Shown: one piece after another, positions 16,405-25,498 of the stretch
Numbering within the stretch: the stretch's first letter is position 1
Layout: every line of letters starts with the position of its first letter
Source: DVED01 sp963838375
GTDB lineage: Bacteria; Cyanobacteriota; Cyanobacteriia; Cyanobacteriales; Geitlerinemataceae
NCBI GenBank assembly: GCA_963838375.1
Contig: CAWIQY010000021.1
Span: 310,001-374,000, forward strand
Direction of reading: 5' to 3'
Length of the DNA stretch: 64,000 nucleotides
Program-made: the position numbers and the translations under genes
The notes under the pieces: generated by a model
The model's database searches: none
What the model saw: the letters and a program-made list of their open reading frames with translations, nothing else
What the model was told of the DNA's origin: nothing

Positions 16405-17894
16405 TACCAAGGACTACCAATGAGGGTGAAGGCTGCCCAAAAGTAGGGATGATTGAAAAAGAATTCTTCAGTTTCATTATTTTGTATTTCTGTAGATGCT
16501 TGCACCAATTGAACTAAATCTGAAGGTAAATTGATCGATGCTGGTTCTTCACCTATTGAAATTGAAACTTTCATTTGACCATTTTTAGTAAGATAAATCT
16601 TTTTTTGGAGCATATTAACTTGTAGCTGTTGTAAAGCTTTCGCTTTATAGAACCATATTGGTTGTCGCATAAATTCTAGATTTCGATTCCCCGGAAACTC
16701 CCTAGGATATCGACGCATCATTATATAAGCAGAAATATGATGGGCTTTCCACTGCGTCGCTAAAATAGTCTTTATATCTCGTTCCTGGACTAATTTTTCT
16801 AGTCCTAACTGTCCATTTTCATTTCCAGATGCTGTGTTACAAGCACTGAGAACTAAAAGCTCTACTTCACGATTTTTCAGCATTTCTTGGAGATTGTCAA
16901 AAAGTAAATTTGAATCCCACAAGCGAAGATAGGATTCAGATGGAGTTTCTGAATTGAACACTCCATGAGTAGCGATATGAACAATATCAAGCGAATTTTT
17001 GGCAAGTTTTGAGCGAATATTTTCGATAGTGAAGTCCCGATTGATTAGAGGTGGGACTAGAGTGCTATTGTCTCCATTTGTTACCCATTCTCCTCCTTCA
17101 ATCCGCTCGTCGGCTCCTCTCTTCCATTGACCGCTGACTGATTGAAGTTCGGACTCTATACCCGGTAAATCGGCAGCTTCAGATTCAGTATCTTTATACT
17201 TCGAGGCTCCCATTACTACAAGATCGAGACTTCTATCTTGCTCTTCGTAGGGAATACTAACTTTCTGACTAAAATCGATGATTTGATTGAGATCGAGAAT
17301 TCTAGATATCGAATAATCCTCAATAAGATAATGACGATTTGTCTCGTTATAAAGTACTTCTAGTGGAAACAGAGGGACTTGAAGATTTACCGAAAAAATC
17401 AAGGTGTCTATATTTTGTTGCTTTAACGTATTCTCTATCGGTGCGATCAGCCACTGATAGAGTTGTTTGGCGTGCGGGCGATAGGAATCTTCATCGATCT
17501 TGCTAAAATCAGCCACTTCTTCTTTCAAAGATTCTACGGCTGAGCGAAGTTGTTCGAGACTCACCAATGGCGCTTTAGAATTTGAAGGTGAAAACTTCCC
17601 TGCTTTAGTAAATAAAACAAGATTTAATTGACCGTTGACAATTTCAAGACAAAGTGCGGCTGGTTTTTGCTGAGTTTTAGTCTCGATCGTCCTTAAAGCG
17701 CTGTGAAGCTCATTTTCGTATTCTACATTGCATTTAGAATCCTCACTTACCGCATTACTGAGGTGAACGCTGGAAGATCGAGCCGGTGTGAGAGCTTGGG
17801 AGGTGAAGGTCAGCACTCCAACCATTAGAGATGCGACAGTTCCGGCAAATGCGGTTCTTGCGAACCCAGACTTGACTTTGGCTGTATATTTCAT
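16404..17894 (-). CDS. Secreted CHAT-domain (caspase-like) protein
   Basis: A 496-residue protein with an N-terminal signal-like segment (FAGTVASLMVGVLTFTSQAL, residues about 16-36) and a C-terminal CHAT peptidase domain. The catalytic pair is His310 (IATHGVF) and Cys352 (LSACNTASG); the sheet-forming segments LDLVVMGASKY and LLVLSACN are also present. CHAT proteins are separase/caspase-clan C11-C14 peptidases common in cyanobacterial signalling and defence modules (family knowledge). The tail ends with EEFFFNHPYFWAAFTLIGSP, the usual CHAT end motif. It is divergent from the fasciclin gene. The export signal suggests action at or beyond the plasma membrane. Confidence 0.9.
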   Translation of the reverse strand: MKYTAKVKSGFARTAFAGTVASLMVGVLTFTSQALTPARSSSVHLSNAVSEDSKCNVEYENELHSALRTIETKTQQKPAALCLEIVNGQLNLVLFTKAGKFSPSNSKAPLVSLEQLRSAVESLKEEVADFSKIDEDSYRPHAKQLYQWLIAPIENTLKQQNIDTLIFSVNLQVPLFPLEVLYNETNRHYLIEDYSISRILDLNQIIDFSQKVSIPYEEQDRSLDLVVMGASKYKDTESEAADLPGIESELQSVSGQWKRGADERIEGGEWVTNGDNSTLVPPLINRDFTIENIRSKLAKNSLDIVHIATHGVFNSETPSESYLRLWDSNLLFDNLQEMLKNREVELLVLSACNTASGNENGQLGLEKLVQERDIKTILATQWKAHHISAYIMMRRYPREFPGNRNLEFMRQPIWFYKAKALQQLQVNMLQKKIYLTKNGQMKVSISIGEEPASINLPSDLVQLVQASTEIQNNETEEFFFNHPYFWAAFTLIGSPW

Positions 17895-18090
17895 TGAAAC
17901 CTCAAGAGTTAGTTGGAAGAAATGAATAGCTAAAGCTTAATGAAGTTAGCTATAAAAATCAAGATTTGTGCAAAAAATGTCACAGTTTTATTTTTTGTGT
18001 AAAAATATTCACAACTGTGTCTTTCATTGCTGTCAGCTTTATCGATATACTGGCGTCAACTCAAAAAAACGGTAATACCGGAGAAGAAAC

Positions 18091-18696
18091 ATGAAGAAAC
18101 AGAAAAAGATATCACGTTTGGTGAACTCTTTGGGTGCCGCAGTTTTTCTTAGTAGTAGTGTTATTGTGAGTTTACCCTCCATTGCCCAATTCCTGTACCC
18201 ATCAGGAATTTTCAGCGCATCCTATGATGACTTCAGGGGAAGTCGAGGTTGCGACCCCAACATCATGAAGACGATCGCTTGTGCGCTTCAAGGGGCAATA
18301 GACGACGGTTTAGACTATCGCTATTTTGCTCGAGCCGTTAAGGCTTCTGGTCTGATGAAAGATTTATCAGAACGCAGCAGCGACATCGAATTTACGGTTT
18401 TTGTTCCCAAGAATAGCGCGTTATCGCGAAAACAATGGGATAAGTTACTAGAAAACGAAGATGAACTCGTTCGGTTTGTCAAATCCCACATTGTTCGCGG
18501 ACAAATTACCGAGGAACATTTTCAGGAAGGCGAAGTTCGGACGTTGGCAGGGAGTTCAGTTCGTCTTCAAAGCCAGTCAGCCAATGAAGCACTCCTGACT
18601 GGAGAAGATGGTACAGCACGGACGCTGGATGCTTCTAATCCAGGGAATGGGATAGTCATCAAGATCGATCGAGCTTTGGTCAAACCTAATCTTTAA
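18091..18696 (+). CDS. Secreted fasciclin (FAS1) domain protein
   Basis: A 201-residue protein with an N-terminal signal peptide (LVNSLGAAVFLSSSVIVSLP ... IAQ) and one FAS1 domain at about residues 65-200: FARAVKASGLMKDL, the FTVFVPKNSAL motif (equivalent to FAPTNxAF), VKSHIVRGQI (YHVV-like H box) and NGIVIKIDRALVKP. FAS1 domains mediate adhesion or matrix contacts. Preceded by GGAGAAGAAAC before the ATG. The 197-bp divergent region towards the CHAT gene holds a CACAGTT ... AACTGTG pair (about 17979-18020) that could be a shared control site. Confidence 0.92.
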   Translation: MKKQKKISRLVNSLGAAVFLSSSVIVSLPSIAQFLYPSGIFSASYDDFRGSRGCDPNIMKTIACALQGAIDDGLDYRYFARAVKASGLMKDLSERSSDIEFTVFVPKNSALSRKQWDKLLENEDELVRFVKSHIVRGQITEEHFQEGEVRTLAGSSVRLQSQSANEALLTGEDGTARTLDASNPGNGIVIKIDRALVKPNL

Positions 18697-18763
18697 GTCA
18701 TTGTGAAGATCTCCTAAATGGCTTGAGACTAGCTTGGAAGTGAATTCTGAGCTAGTCGCTATC

Positions 18764-20252
18764 TCATTCATTCGGCATCGTAGAGTTGTCTAGCTCCGAA
18801 TTAGAATTGAGCGGCGTTTCTGACTGAGTAGATGTTCGCTCCTCGGGACTCGGACTAGGATTAATTTTTTCCATTTCTAATTTTTCTTGTAGCTTGCTGC
18901 GAGCATCGATCGCTGGCTGAAATGCAGGGCTAAGTTTGATCGCTCGATCGTGAAGCTTCCAAAGCCTCATTCTCCAGCTTCAGTTTTTCCAAAAGTATTC
19001 CTTTTTGCCACCAGGCGGTAGGATCGGATTCATTGAGTCTTATCCCACCTTCAATAGACGTGAGAGCATCTTCATTCCGTCCCATTTTTGCCAGAACTGC
19101 ACCTCGCAGTACCCAAGATTTTGCATCTTGATTATCGATTTGTACTGCTCGCTCGGAATCGTTAAGAGCCTCTTGCAATTTACCAAAATCCATATAAGCT
19201 TGACCTCGATCTTGCAATGCTCGGACAAAGTTAGGGTTGATCTCTAGCGCTTGAGTGAAGGCTTCTACTGCCGCTTTGAGATCCTGCGATTTATCTTTGC
19301 TACGACGACCGATCAGGAAAGAGCCTTTATTCACCAATACTTCGGGAAGTTTCCATTCCGGGGTATTTTCGATCGCCTTATCAATTTCTACTAGTGCTTC
19401 GTCATATTTTCCTACAAAAAATAACAGATTAGCACGATTGATTTGAGCAGGAAAGTAAGTCGGATATTTGTCTGTAATATCATTCCATATTTCTAAAGCG
19501 TCTTCATTCTTTTTTAATTTACCTAAAGCTTCGGCTTTTTGGCTTAATATCTCTAGATTATTCGGTTGGTTATCGAGCAATCGATCGCATTTATCGATAA
19601 CCGTCTCATAAGCATTTTGCGCTTTTCTTTTTTCTCCTAATTTATCCGAAACTAAGCCTTTATAGTACCAAGGTTTAGGATCGTTGAAATCGATCGCTTG
19701 CGCTTCTTCAAAGGCATTCCGTGCTTCATCCAGGTTATTCAATCCAAATAGTGCTTTGCCTTTCCCATTCCAGGCACGGATTCGATCTTTTTCGTCTGGA
19801 TTGAGGTCGATCGCTTTTTCATAAGAATCTACAGCCTCTTCTTCTCTACCAAGTTTATCAAGGACATCACCCAATTCAATCCAAAAAGCTTGTCGATTAC
19901 CATCTAAATCAGTTGCTTTTTTATAGGCTGTACGGGCTTCTTCTATGCGACCTAATGCATAGAAAGCATCTCCATAACTATTCCACTCAATTGCCGATTC
20001 TGGATCTGTTTGGGTGGCTTTCTTGTAAAATTCATCTCCCTCTTTAAAAGAATAAAGTTTATAATAAGCTTTACCTATCCCTGTTAAAACTGTTGAGTTA
20101 TTGGGGTTGATGTCGTTAGCTGTTTCATAAGATTTCAGAGCCTCTGCAAATTTTTCGTCATCATACAAAGTATCTCCTCTATCGGTAAAAGCTGTTACAA
20201 ATTCTGATTTTAACTGAGAATTTTCTAAACATCTTGTGGGAGTTTTATCCAA
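18764..20252 (-). pseudogene. Tetratricopeptide repeat protein, frameshifted near its C-terminus
   Basis: The main frame (20252 to 18930, 440 residues) is a near-continuous array of about twelve 34-residue TPR units (for example WNSYGDAFYALGRIEEARTA, AWNGKGKALFGLNNLDEARN). At about 18950-18965 the reading passes to the next frame, which finishes the last TPR (DRAIKLSPAFQPAIDARSKL) and a Ser/Pro-rich tail ending at 18764. The start is a TTG at 20252 inside the end of the kinase gene (8-bp overlap). Since cyanobacterial kinases are often fused kinase-TM-TPR, this may be the C-terminal half of the same original gene, split by another frameshift near 20255-20265. Confidence 0.8.
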
Positions 20253-21315
20253 TCGATCTCGGATCGAGAAAAGTTTTACAAGGTTTAAATCGATCCAGAA
20301 CAGAAAAACGCGGCAATATCAATAAAGAAGCTAGAGTTACGGTAAATATTCCAGCACCAACAATAAATGATAGAAAATTGTTTTTTGTGAGAGTATTATT
20401 TTTATTACTAAGATTAATTAAATATTTTTTTATGTTATTGACTTCTACAGATTTAGTAGGCTTACATAAAGACGGTTGATATTGTTCTATTTTATCAAGA
20501 TCGTGAAGAACTTCTTTAGCCGAAACATAGCGTTCGCTATATTGAAGATGTACCATTTTATCAATGATGGTCACTAATTTCTTCTTCTGGACTTGTGCGT
20601 AATTGTGCCAATGGACTTGTCCATCCGCCGCGATCAGTTCACTGAGATCTTTTCCTGTCAGCAATTCGATCGCTGTCATTCCCAGTGCATATAGATCGTT
20701 GTTCGGGTAATGGTGTCCGTGTCTTTGTTCTTGTGGTGCGTATAGACCAGTGGAAGCTGTTGTCGGTTTATTTCGAGAATTGTTAGGCAAATTAGCATCT
20801 TTGACGATGCCAAAGTCAATTAAAATAATTTTACCATCGCCTTCACGGACAATCATATTACTCGGTTTGACATCTCGGTGAATAACTCGATGTCTGTGAA
20901 CAAAATCGAGAATTTCGAGGGTTTCTCGTAATATTTTTATAACTCGTTCTTCACTACAAGGCTCATTTGGTTTAACTTCTTCGCTTAGAGGCTTTCCTGG
21001 AATCCATTCATAGACGATATAAAAATCTTCAATTCCTTCTGGATTTTCTTCAAATCGATCTAACAACTTAGGAATGTAAGGATATGCCGGTAAACGATTT
21101 AAAACATCGGCTTCCCGAAAAAATAATTCCTTTGCTTTATGCCTAGCTTCAGGATTTGAGTCTTTGGGCTGAAACCTTTTAACAGCACACAGATTATTAA
21201 AGTTTTTATTATTAATATCTCGTGCTGTATAAGTTTCTCCAAAATTTCCACTATCGATAAATTCAAGAATTCGATATTGTTCATATAAAAGAGTCTCGCT
21301 GGATAAGGTAGTCAT
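20245..21315 (-). CDS. Serine/threonine protein kinase, membrane anchored
   Basis: A 356-residue protein with an N-terminal Hanks-type kinase domain: the glycine loop IDSGNFGETYTA, Lys in CAVKRF, catalytic loop VIHRDVKPSNMIV, DFGIVKD and the activation segment GLYAPQEQ. A membrane helix (NNFLSFIVGAGIFTVTLASL, about residues 315-335) follows, then a short tail. The soluble part would be cytosolic. It overlaps the downstream TPR frame by 8 bp and may originally have continued into it. The STAND ATPase gene lies 4 bp upstream on the same strand, so the three form one transcription unit. Confidence 0.92.
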   Translation of the reverse strand: MTTLSSETLLYEQYRILEFIDSGNFGETYTARDINNKNFNNLCAVKRFQPKDSNPEARHKAKELFFREADVLNRLPAYPYIPKLLDRFEENPEGIEDFYIVYEWIPGKPLSEEVKPNEPCSEERVIKILRETLEILDFVHRHRVIHRDVKPSNMIVREGDGKIILIDFGIVKDANLPNNSRNKPTTASTGLYAPQEQRHGHHYPNNDLYALGMTAIELLTGKDLSELIAADGQVHWHNYAQVQKKKLVTIIDKMVHLQYSERYVSAKEVLHDLDKIEQYQPSLCKPTKSVEVNNIKKYLINLSNKNNTLTKNNFLSFIVGAGIFTVTLASLLILPRFSVLDRFKPCKTFLDPRSIG

Positions 21316-21319
21316 AAAC

Positions 21320-22649
21320 TCAAAGAACGTACTTGTTCACAAATTTTTTCACTACAGGAGGTATTGAAAATAAGGTTGTATTTCCTTCTGGGACTTTTTC
21401 CAGGAGTGATCGCCAACTCAGTTGATGCAAGGCTTGTATGAGTTCCGAGTTCGACTCGATCTGAAGTTCATCGCGCAAGTGTTCTAGCGAAGCCGTCTTG
21501 CTATTGATTGCCAAACTGCACAGAATGCGCTTTTCCAATTCCGAAAGACGATCGAATTGTTGATAGAGAATTTTTTGAAACTCAGGACCTAAAACGGTCG
21601 TCCCCAGATCGATAAACTGGGAAACACTCCCATTACAAACCTCCTGAATATGAGCGCACACCATTCGCAATCCTAAAGGATTGCCATTATAGTGGTTAAT
21701 TAGTGCCGACCACTTTTTCTCGTCCGTGAGTTCAAATTCCTCCAAGATCGATCGTGCATCGTCTCCCAAACTTTCGAGACGGATTCGATCGCACGGGTTT
21801 ATTCTTCCCTTCCCGCCACATCAAAGCTTGTGGTTTTTCGCGACTATTCAGCAATAGGCAACTTTGATGGCGTTCGTCTGCGATCCGTTTCAGCAATTCC
21901 CCATAGCCTTCGTATCCTACTTGGGAATCTCCGGTGGGATCTCCCTCTTGCAGAACTGCCTCAAACCCATCCAAAACCAGCAAACAACGGCGCTGCCGCA
22001 ACAATTCCATCAGTTGAGACAGACGATCCCTTTCCGACTCGGGTAAGTCCATTTCCGGTTGCTGGGAAACAAAGCGGATGAGGTCGGCAAGTAAATCGGC
22101 AAGCGGTGGTGCATCTCGCAGCGATCGCCAGATAAAACACTCAAATTGACTGTTTACCTGTTCGACCACTTTCACCGATAGCGCCGTTTTCCCGATTCCT
22201 CCCATTCCCACAATCGCTATCAGTCGGCAACAGTCTTGCAGCATCCACTGTTCCAAGGTTTCCAGTTCCTTTATCCGACCGTAGAATGGTTCGGCATCCG
22301 GTGCATTTCCCCAGTCTTCGCATTGAGGGGAAGTTGGCTGAGGCGTAGCGGAAATGGTCGATGGTTGTGTCTCGGATGTTGCTATCAGTTCCGAATTCAC
22401 TAACTCGGGCATATGTTCGACTGCTAACCCCATCAAATCAGCACGTCTCGATTTCCGACTGTCGTCAAACTCCTCTTTCAGTTTAAATTTTATGGTGAGA
22501 TTTTCAATATGCTTTCTGACCGTCGCTTCCGAGACGTATAAGGACGTAGCCATCTCTGGATCGGTCTTACGCTGAAGGAATAGGCGAAACACCTGTTTCA
22601 GGCGAGGGGAAAGGTTGTTAAAGATATCTCGAAACTGTTGGGAGTCCAT
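21320..22649 (-). pseudogene. HTH-STAND (NB-ARC-like) NTPase, frameshifted
   Basis: The first frame (22649-) holds an N-terminal LuxR-like HTH (LSPRLKQVFRLFLQRKTDPE, then SEATVRKHIENL) and a P-loop (LIAIVGMGGIGKTALSVKVV), the Walker B region RRCLLVLDGFEAVL and the sensor LLLNSREKP. After KNKPVRS the frame is lost near 21785. The second frame continues with RLESLGDDARSILEEFELTD, the GNPLGLRMVCAHI motif of NB-ARC proteins and a winged-helix end at 21320. Removing one A near 21787 restores PVRSIRLESLG, a typical family string. STAND NTPases switch on when ligand binding opens the nucleotide site. It probably heads the kinase-TPR operon. Confidence 0.87.
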
Positions 22650-23134
22650 GCTGAGATGAGTGAGAGTGGAAGGATATAGGCTATAGCTGGTAGGGATTTG
22701 AATGATTTCGATGTTGCCTTGTCAGAGAAGTGGATGTGGCAACGAAGTATGAGATGCAACGCTGGAGCTGAATTTTTTTAATTTTTTTAATTATTATATA
22801 CGCTCTATCGCTATAACGGAAGGATTGCTTGACTACCCGATCGGCTACTTATCGTAACCTTTCGTCATTACGTACGTGATTTAAAGAAAATTTGCAATGA
22901 AGAGGATATCCACCGTAAGTATATAAATAAAATTTGTGAGAATGGGCTTAATAAGCTACATAGTACCTGAATGATTTGAGGTATTTCAATACACAACAGT
23001 GAAAAATTGTGAAAGCTCTATTTATAGTTTTAGATTTTTGTTTACACAAAAAGAAGAACAATAGTGTATGGATAAAAAGACTCAGCTTTCTTAGGATTAG
23101 AGTGTGACTAACACTTGATGGAGAGATACAGATC
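22650..23134. other. Intergenic region, no convincing gene
   Basis: AT-rich DNA between the STAND gene start and the small gene at 23135, with two tandem AATTTTTTT units at about 22770-22790. It should contain the promoter of the minus-strand STAND-kinase operon. A 78-codon minus frame (22948-23184) is rich in Phe/Leu/Ser without protein-like patterning and is not accepted. Confidence 0.5.
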
Positions 23135-23305
23135 GTGAAGAAAGCAGATAAATTCGTGCCTTTTTTTTTAGCCGGGGTAGCCACAGTTATACTGATTAAA
23201 GGGCGTGCTTCCGAACAACCCTATCACGAAGATGCGCGAGTGATTCTTGAAATCGCGCTTCTTACGAAAGATTGTCTGAAGGAGGATGAAGACGATAAAA
23301 AATAG
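23135..23305 (+). CDS. Small single-helix membrane protein, 56 residues
   Basis: GTG at 23135, preceded by GGAGAG at about 11-14 bases, opens a 56-codon frame: VKKADKFVPFFLAGVATVIL, then a hydrophilic, acidic end (LKEDEDDKK). One membrane helix at about residues 8-21 with positive N-terminal residues fits an N-in topology or an uncleaved signal anchor. An intrinsic hairpin follows the stop after 8 bp, which supports it being a transcribed gene. No family is recognised. Confidence 0.5.
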   Translation: MKKADKFVPFFLAGVATVILIKGRASEQPYHEDARVILEIALLTKDCLKEDEDDKK

Positions 23306-23313
23306 TTATTTTC

Positions 23314-23351
23314 AGCTATTAGCCCCAAACTCAAGTTCGGGGCTAATAGCT
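23314..23351 (+). terminator. Strong hairpin after the small membrane-protein gene
   Basis: AGCTATTAGCCCC pairs perfectly with GGGGCTAATAGCT (13 bp) around a 12-base loop. No long T-run follows, so efficiency as an intrinsic terminator is uncertain, but the position directly after the stop at 23305 fits. Confidence 0.6.
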
Positions 23352-23413
23352 CAAATCCACGCTTTGTGGACTCAAATCCGGATTCAGTCATCTTTAGATG
23401 AGTTTAGCTATTA

Positions 23414-23435
23414 GCCTGGGGTTTAAACCCCAGGC
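23414..23435. repeat. Perfect 22-bp palindrome
   Basis: GCCTGGGGTTT-AAACCCCAGGC, preceded by AGCTATTA, the same outer sequence as the hairpin 90 bp upstream. A 29-codon minus-strand frame with AAGGAAGG before its ATG (23493 to 23404, MTIAMSAETIAEPTTELRTR...) reads through the palindrome; whether it is translated cannot be judged. Confidence 0.7.
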
Positions 23436-23600
23436 GGGTGCGAAGTTCGGTAGTCGGTTCGGCAATAGTTTCGGCAGACATGGCGATCGTCATCGAACCT
23501 TCCTTTCGATAGAGATCCCAAATTCTATCTTCTGGTGGAAGAGAACGCCAGGTGAAATTCACTACGATGTGAACGTGAAAACAAAAGAGTTCAACATCGT

Positions 23601-24368
23601 ATGTCACAAGAATATAAAGCAGAACGCACAATTTCAGCCGTTTATAAAGAAGAAGAGCAAGTCGATAAAGCCATTAGACGATTAATCGATCGAGGCATTC
23701 CCGAAAGTCATATCTCAGTAATGGGTAGAAACTTCCAGTCCAATACGCGAATTGCTGGATTTATTACCAAAAAAGATGTGATCCTGGGTGGTTTGCGAAG
23801 TGGTGCAATTTTTGGTTCTTTGTTCGGTTCCATTCTCAGCCTGTTGACAGGTGTGGGCGTTCTCTTTATCCCCTTCGTCGGTTCTGTGGTGGCAGCCGGA
23901 CCCCTCACCGCCGTGTTGCTCGGGGCGACGAGTGGGGCGCTGGCAGGTAGTGCAGGTGCCGGGTTAGTTTCAGCGCTAGTCGCTTTGGGAATGCCAGAAG
24001 AAAAAGCCACTATCTATCAAACGCGCTTGCAAGCTGGCGAATTTTTGGTGATGGCAGAAGTCCCCGCCGATCGATCGGGAGAATTCCAACTACTAATGGA
24101 AAGTGCCGGTGGCGAAGAATTAGCCGTTAGTGAAACCACATTACCTCGTCCCTGTCCCGGACGCTGCAACGGTGCTGAAGATCTTTCCCCAGAAGTTCGA
24201 TCGCATTTGTCTCCAGAGGCACAAAAAACCTTCATCGATCGCTACAACACAGTTTTTGACGAAACCGAAGACGAAACAAAAGCAGAACATGCCGCATGGG
24301 ACGCCGTGCATCGCCAGTACGAAGAAGACGAGAATGGTATTTGGTCTAAAGCCAAGGCAGCCGTCTAA
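23601..24368 (+). CDS. Stress-type membrane protein with C-terminal ChaB domain
   Basis: A 255-residue protein. The N-terminal part (TISAVYKEEEQVDKAIRRLI) resembles general-stress/DUF1269-like domains. Residues about 60-130 form a Gly/Ala-rich hydrophobic region (GLRSGAIFGSLFGSILSLLT, FVGSVVAAGPLTAVLLGATS) that could insert in membranes. The end is a ChaB domain (LSPEVRSHLSPEAQKTFIDR, AEHAAWDAVHRQYEE). ChaB was named for a supposed cation-transport role, but function is unproven. The same arrangement is, from memory, widespread in cyanobacteria. Complete. Confidence 0.85.
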   Translation: MSQEYKAERTISAVYKEEEQVDKAIRRLIDRGIPESHISVMGRNFQSNTRIAGFITKKDVILGGLRSGAIFGSLFGSILSLLTGVGVLFIPFVGSVVAAGPLTAVLLGATSGALAGSAGAGLVSALVALGMPEEKATIYQTRLQAGEFLVMAEVPADRSGEFQLLMESAGGEELAVSETTLPRPCPGRCNGAEDLSPEVRSHLSPEAQKTFIDRYNTVFDETEDETKAEHAAWDAVHRQYEEDENGIWSKAKAAV

Positions 24369-24593
24369 TTTACGCTTCATTCGATAATCGGAGGGAACAT
24401 TTTCAGATCCCTCCGATTATATTGTTTGCCATCAATTTCAGTAGACATTCGACCTGGCAGAGCGAAAAAATAGGTAGACAAAACAGTATTAGCCAGGTTT
24501 GAACTGATATAATTTTCAGATTTCGATCGGTCTGTTGCTTCACATCCAATTCTACTTATTGTTCCACAAAAATCAATAACAAAATAGGAGATA

Positions 24594-24851
24594 ATGATTA
24601 TGGCAGCGTCTTCCCCACTCACAGGAATTGAACTCGTAGACTGTGCGAAAGCCAATGTCAAACAGGGCGTAGAAACAGCCGCCACGCAGTGTGGTTACGG
24701 CAATGATTTAGAGAGTTTTTCTCAGGCACTCCAACAAGCCTGTGCTGATATGGGTATTGAGATCGAAGGACTGAGCGATCTGCTCACTCCCTCGCAAAGT
24801 CCTGCATTACAAGGGGAGATAGTTGCCCCCGATACACCTTCAGATCTTTGA
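24594..24851 (+). CDS. Hypothetical small acidic protein
   Basis: An 85-residue protein, MIMAASSPLTGIELVDCAKA ... GIEIEGLSDLLTPSQSPALQ, with GGAG 5 bases upstream of ATG 24594; the second ATG (24600) is also possible. Three Cys residues and no membrane segment. A terminator-like hairpin follows at 24900. No family is recognised; the clear ribosome site and hairpin support it being real. Confidence 0.65.
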   Translation: MIMAASSPLTGIELVDCAKANVKQGVETAATQCGYGNDLESFSQALQQACADMGIEIEGLSDLLTPSQSPALQGEIVAPDTPSDL

Positions 24852-24899
24852 TTCTAGATGGGTTGAATCTAAGGTTGAATCTAAGTATTCAGCTCATTC

Positions 24900-24941
24900 A
24901 CCCGCCTGAGCGCCCAATCTTGTGGTGTCGCCCAGGCGGGT
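24900..24941 (+). terminator. Intrinsic terminator after the small acidic-protein gene
   Basis: ACCCGCCTGAGCG pairs with CGCCCAGGCGGGT (one mismatch) around a 16-base loop and is followed by TTTAAAATTG. It is preceded by two tandem copies of GGTTGAATCTAA (24860-24883). Confidence 0.7.
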
Positions 24942-25498
24942 TTAAAATTGTCCGATCAAAAAAAGCTCAATCTATGGAGAGCGTACGATCGGCAATCTAC
25001 CCGATCGTCAATCGCCCAATACGGACGATTCAATTCCATAAAAAAACTCCTCTGGAGAAAGCAGAAAACCCAGAGGAGACAGCTCAGTGATACACTTGCT
25101 ATCTTTAGTTTCTCCCGATCGAATTGGAGTTTGTCAAAGGAAGTGTAAAGAAAGGGGTCGATCGATTTAAAGTTTCTGCCAGAATAACTGGGTTCTTCAG
25201 AATGACAGCCCGATTTCTTCCAAAAGCAACCCGTCGAACCTACGGCTAATGCGCCCTCAACCCGGAAAATCTACCTCAAAACTCAAATCTAAAGCGGAGA
25301 AAATGAACCATGCCTCCTGGGTAATGGGAGACAGCGACGCAGCCATCCCGGCTCCAAAAGCCCACCAATAGCCCGAGGATGATGTATTCTAAGATTAGTA
25401 GCTAAAAATACAGCAAATTTGGGAGCGAGCAAAGTTTTGGTTCTACATTAGGTTACAAGCGAAAGAATCCCTTGTACACTTTTTTGTGAGATAAGACG
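24942..25498. other. Intergenic region before the metalloprotease gene
   Basis: No convincing open frame. It contains the minus-direction hairpin at 25047-25078 and, near its right end, TGTACACTTTTTTG just before the protease ATG. The plus-strand promoter of the protease must lie here but no clear -35/-10 pair stands out. Confidence 0.4.
25047..25078 (-). terminator. Minus-direction intrinsic terminator without an annotated gene
   Basis: CTCCTCTGG and CCAGAGGAG form a perfect 9-bp stem with a 14-base loop. On the plus strand the stem is preceded by AAAAAA (25041-25046), so read from the minus strand it is followed by six Ts, as in a Rho-independent terminator. No minus-strand gene lies between it and 25499. 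Confidence 0.5.

Noticed and set aside
23398..23685. 95-codon plus-strand frame overlapping the ChaB-type gene start
   Set aside because: It reads through the 22-bp palindrome and overlaps a strong gene in another frame; no ribosome site.
24848..25148. Overlapping 66-80 codon frames after the small acidic-protein gene
   Set aside because: They run through two hairpins and have no coherent composition.
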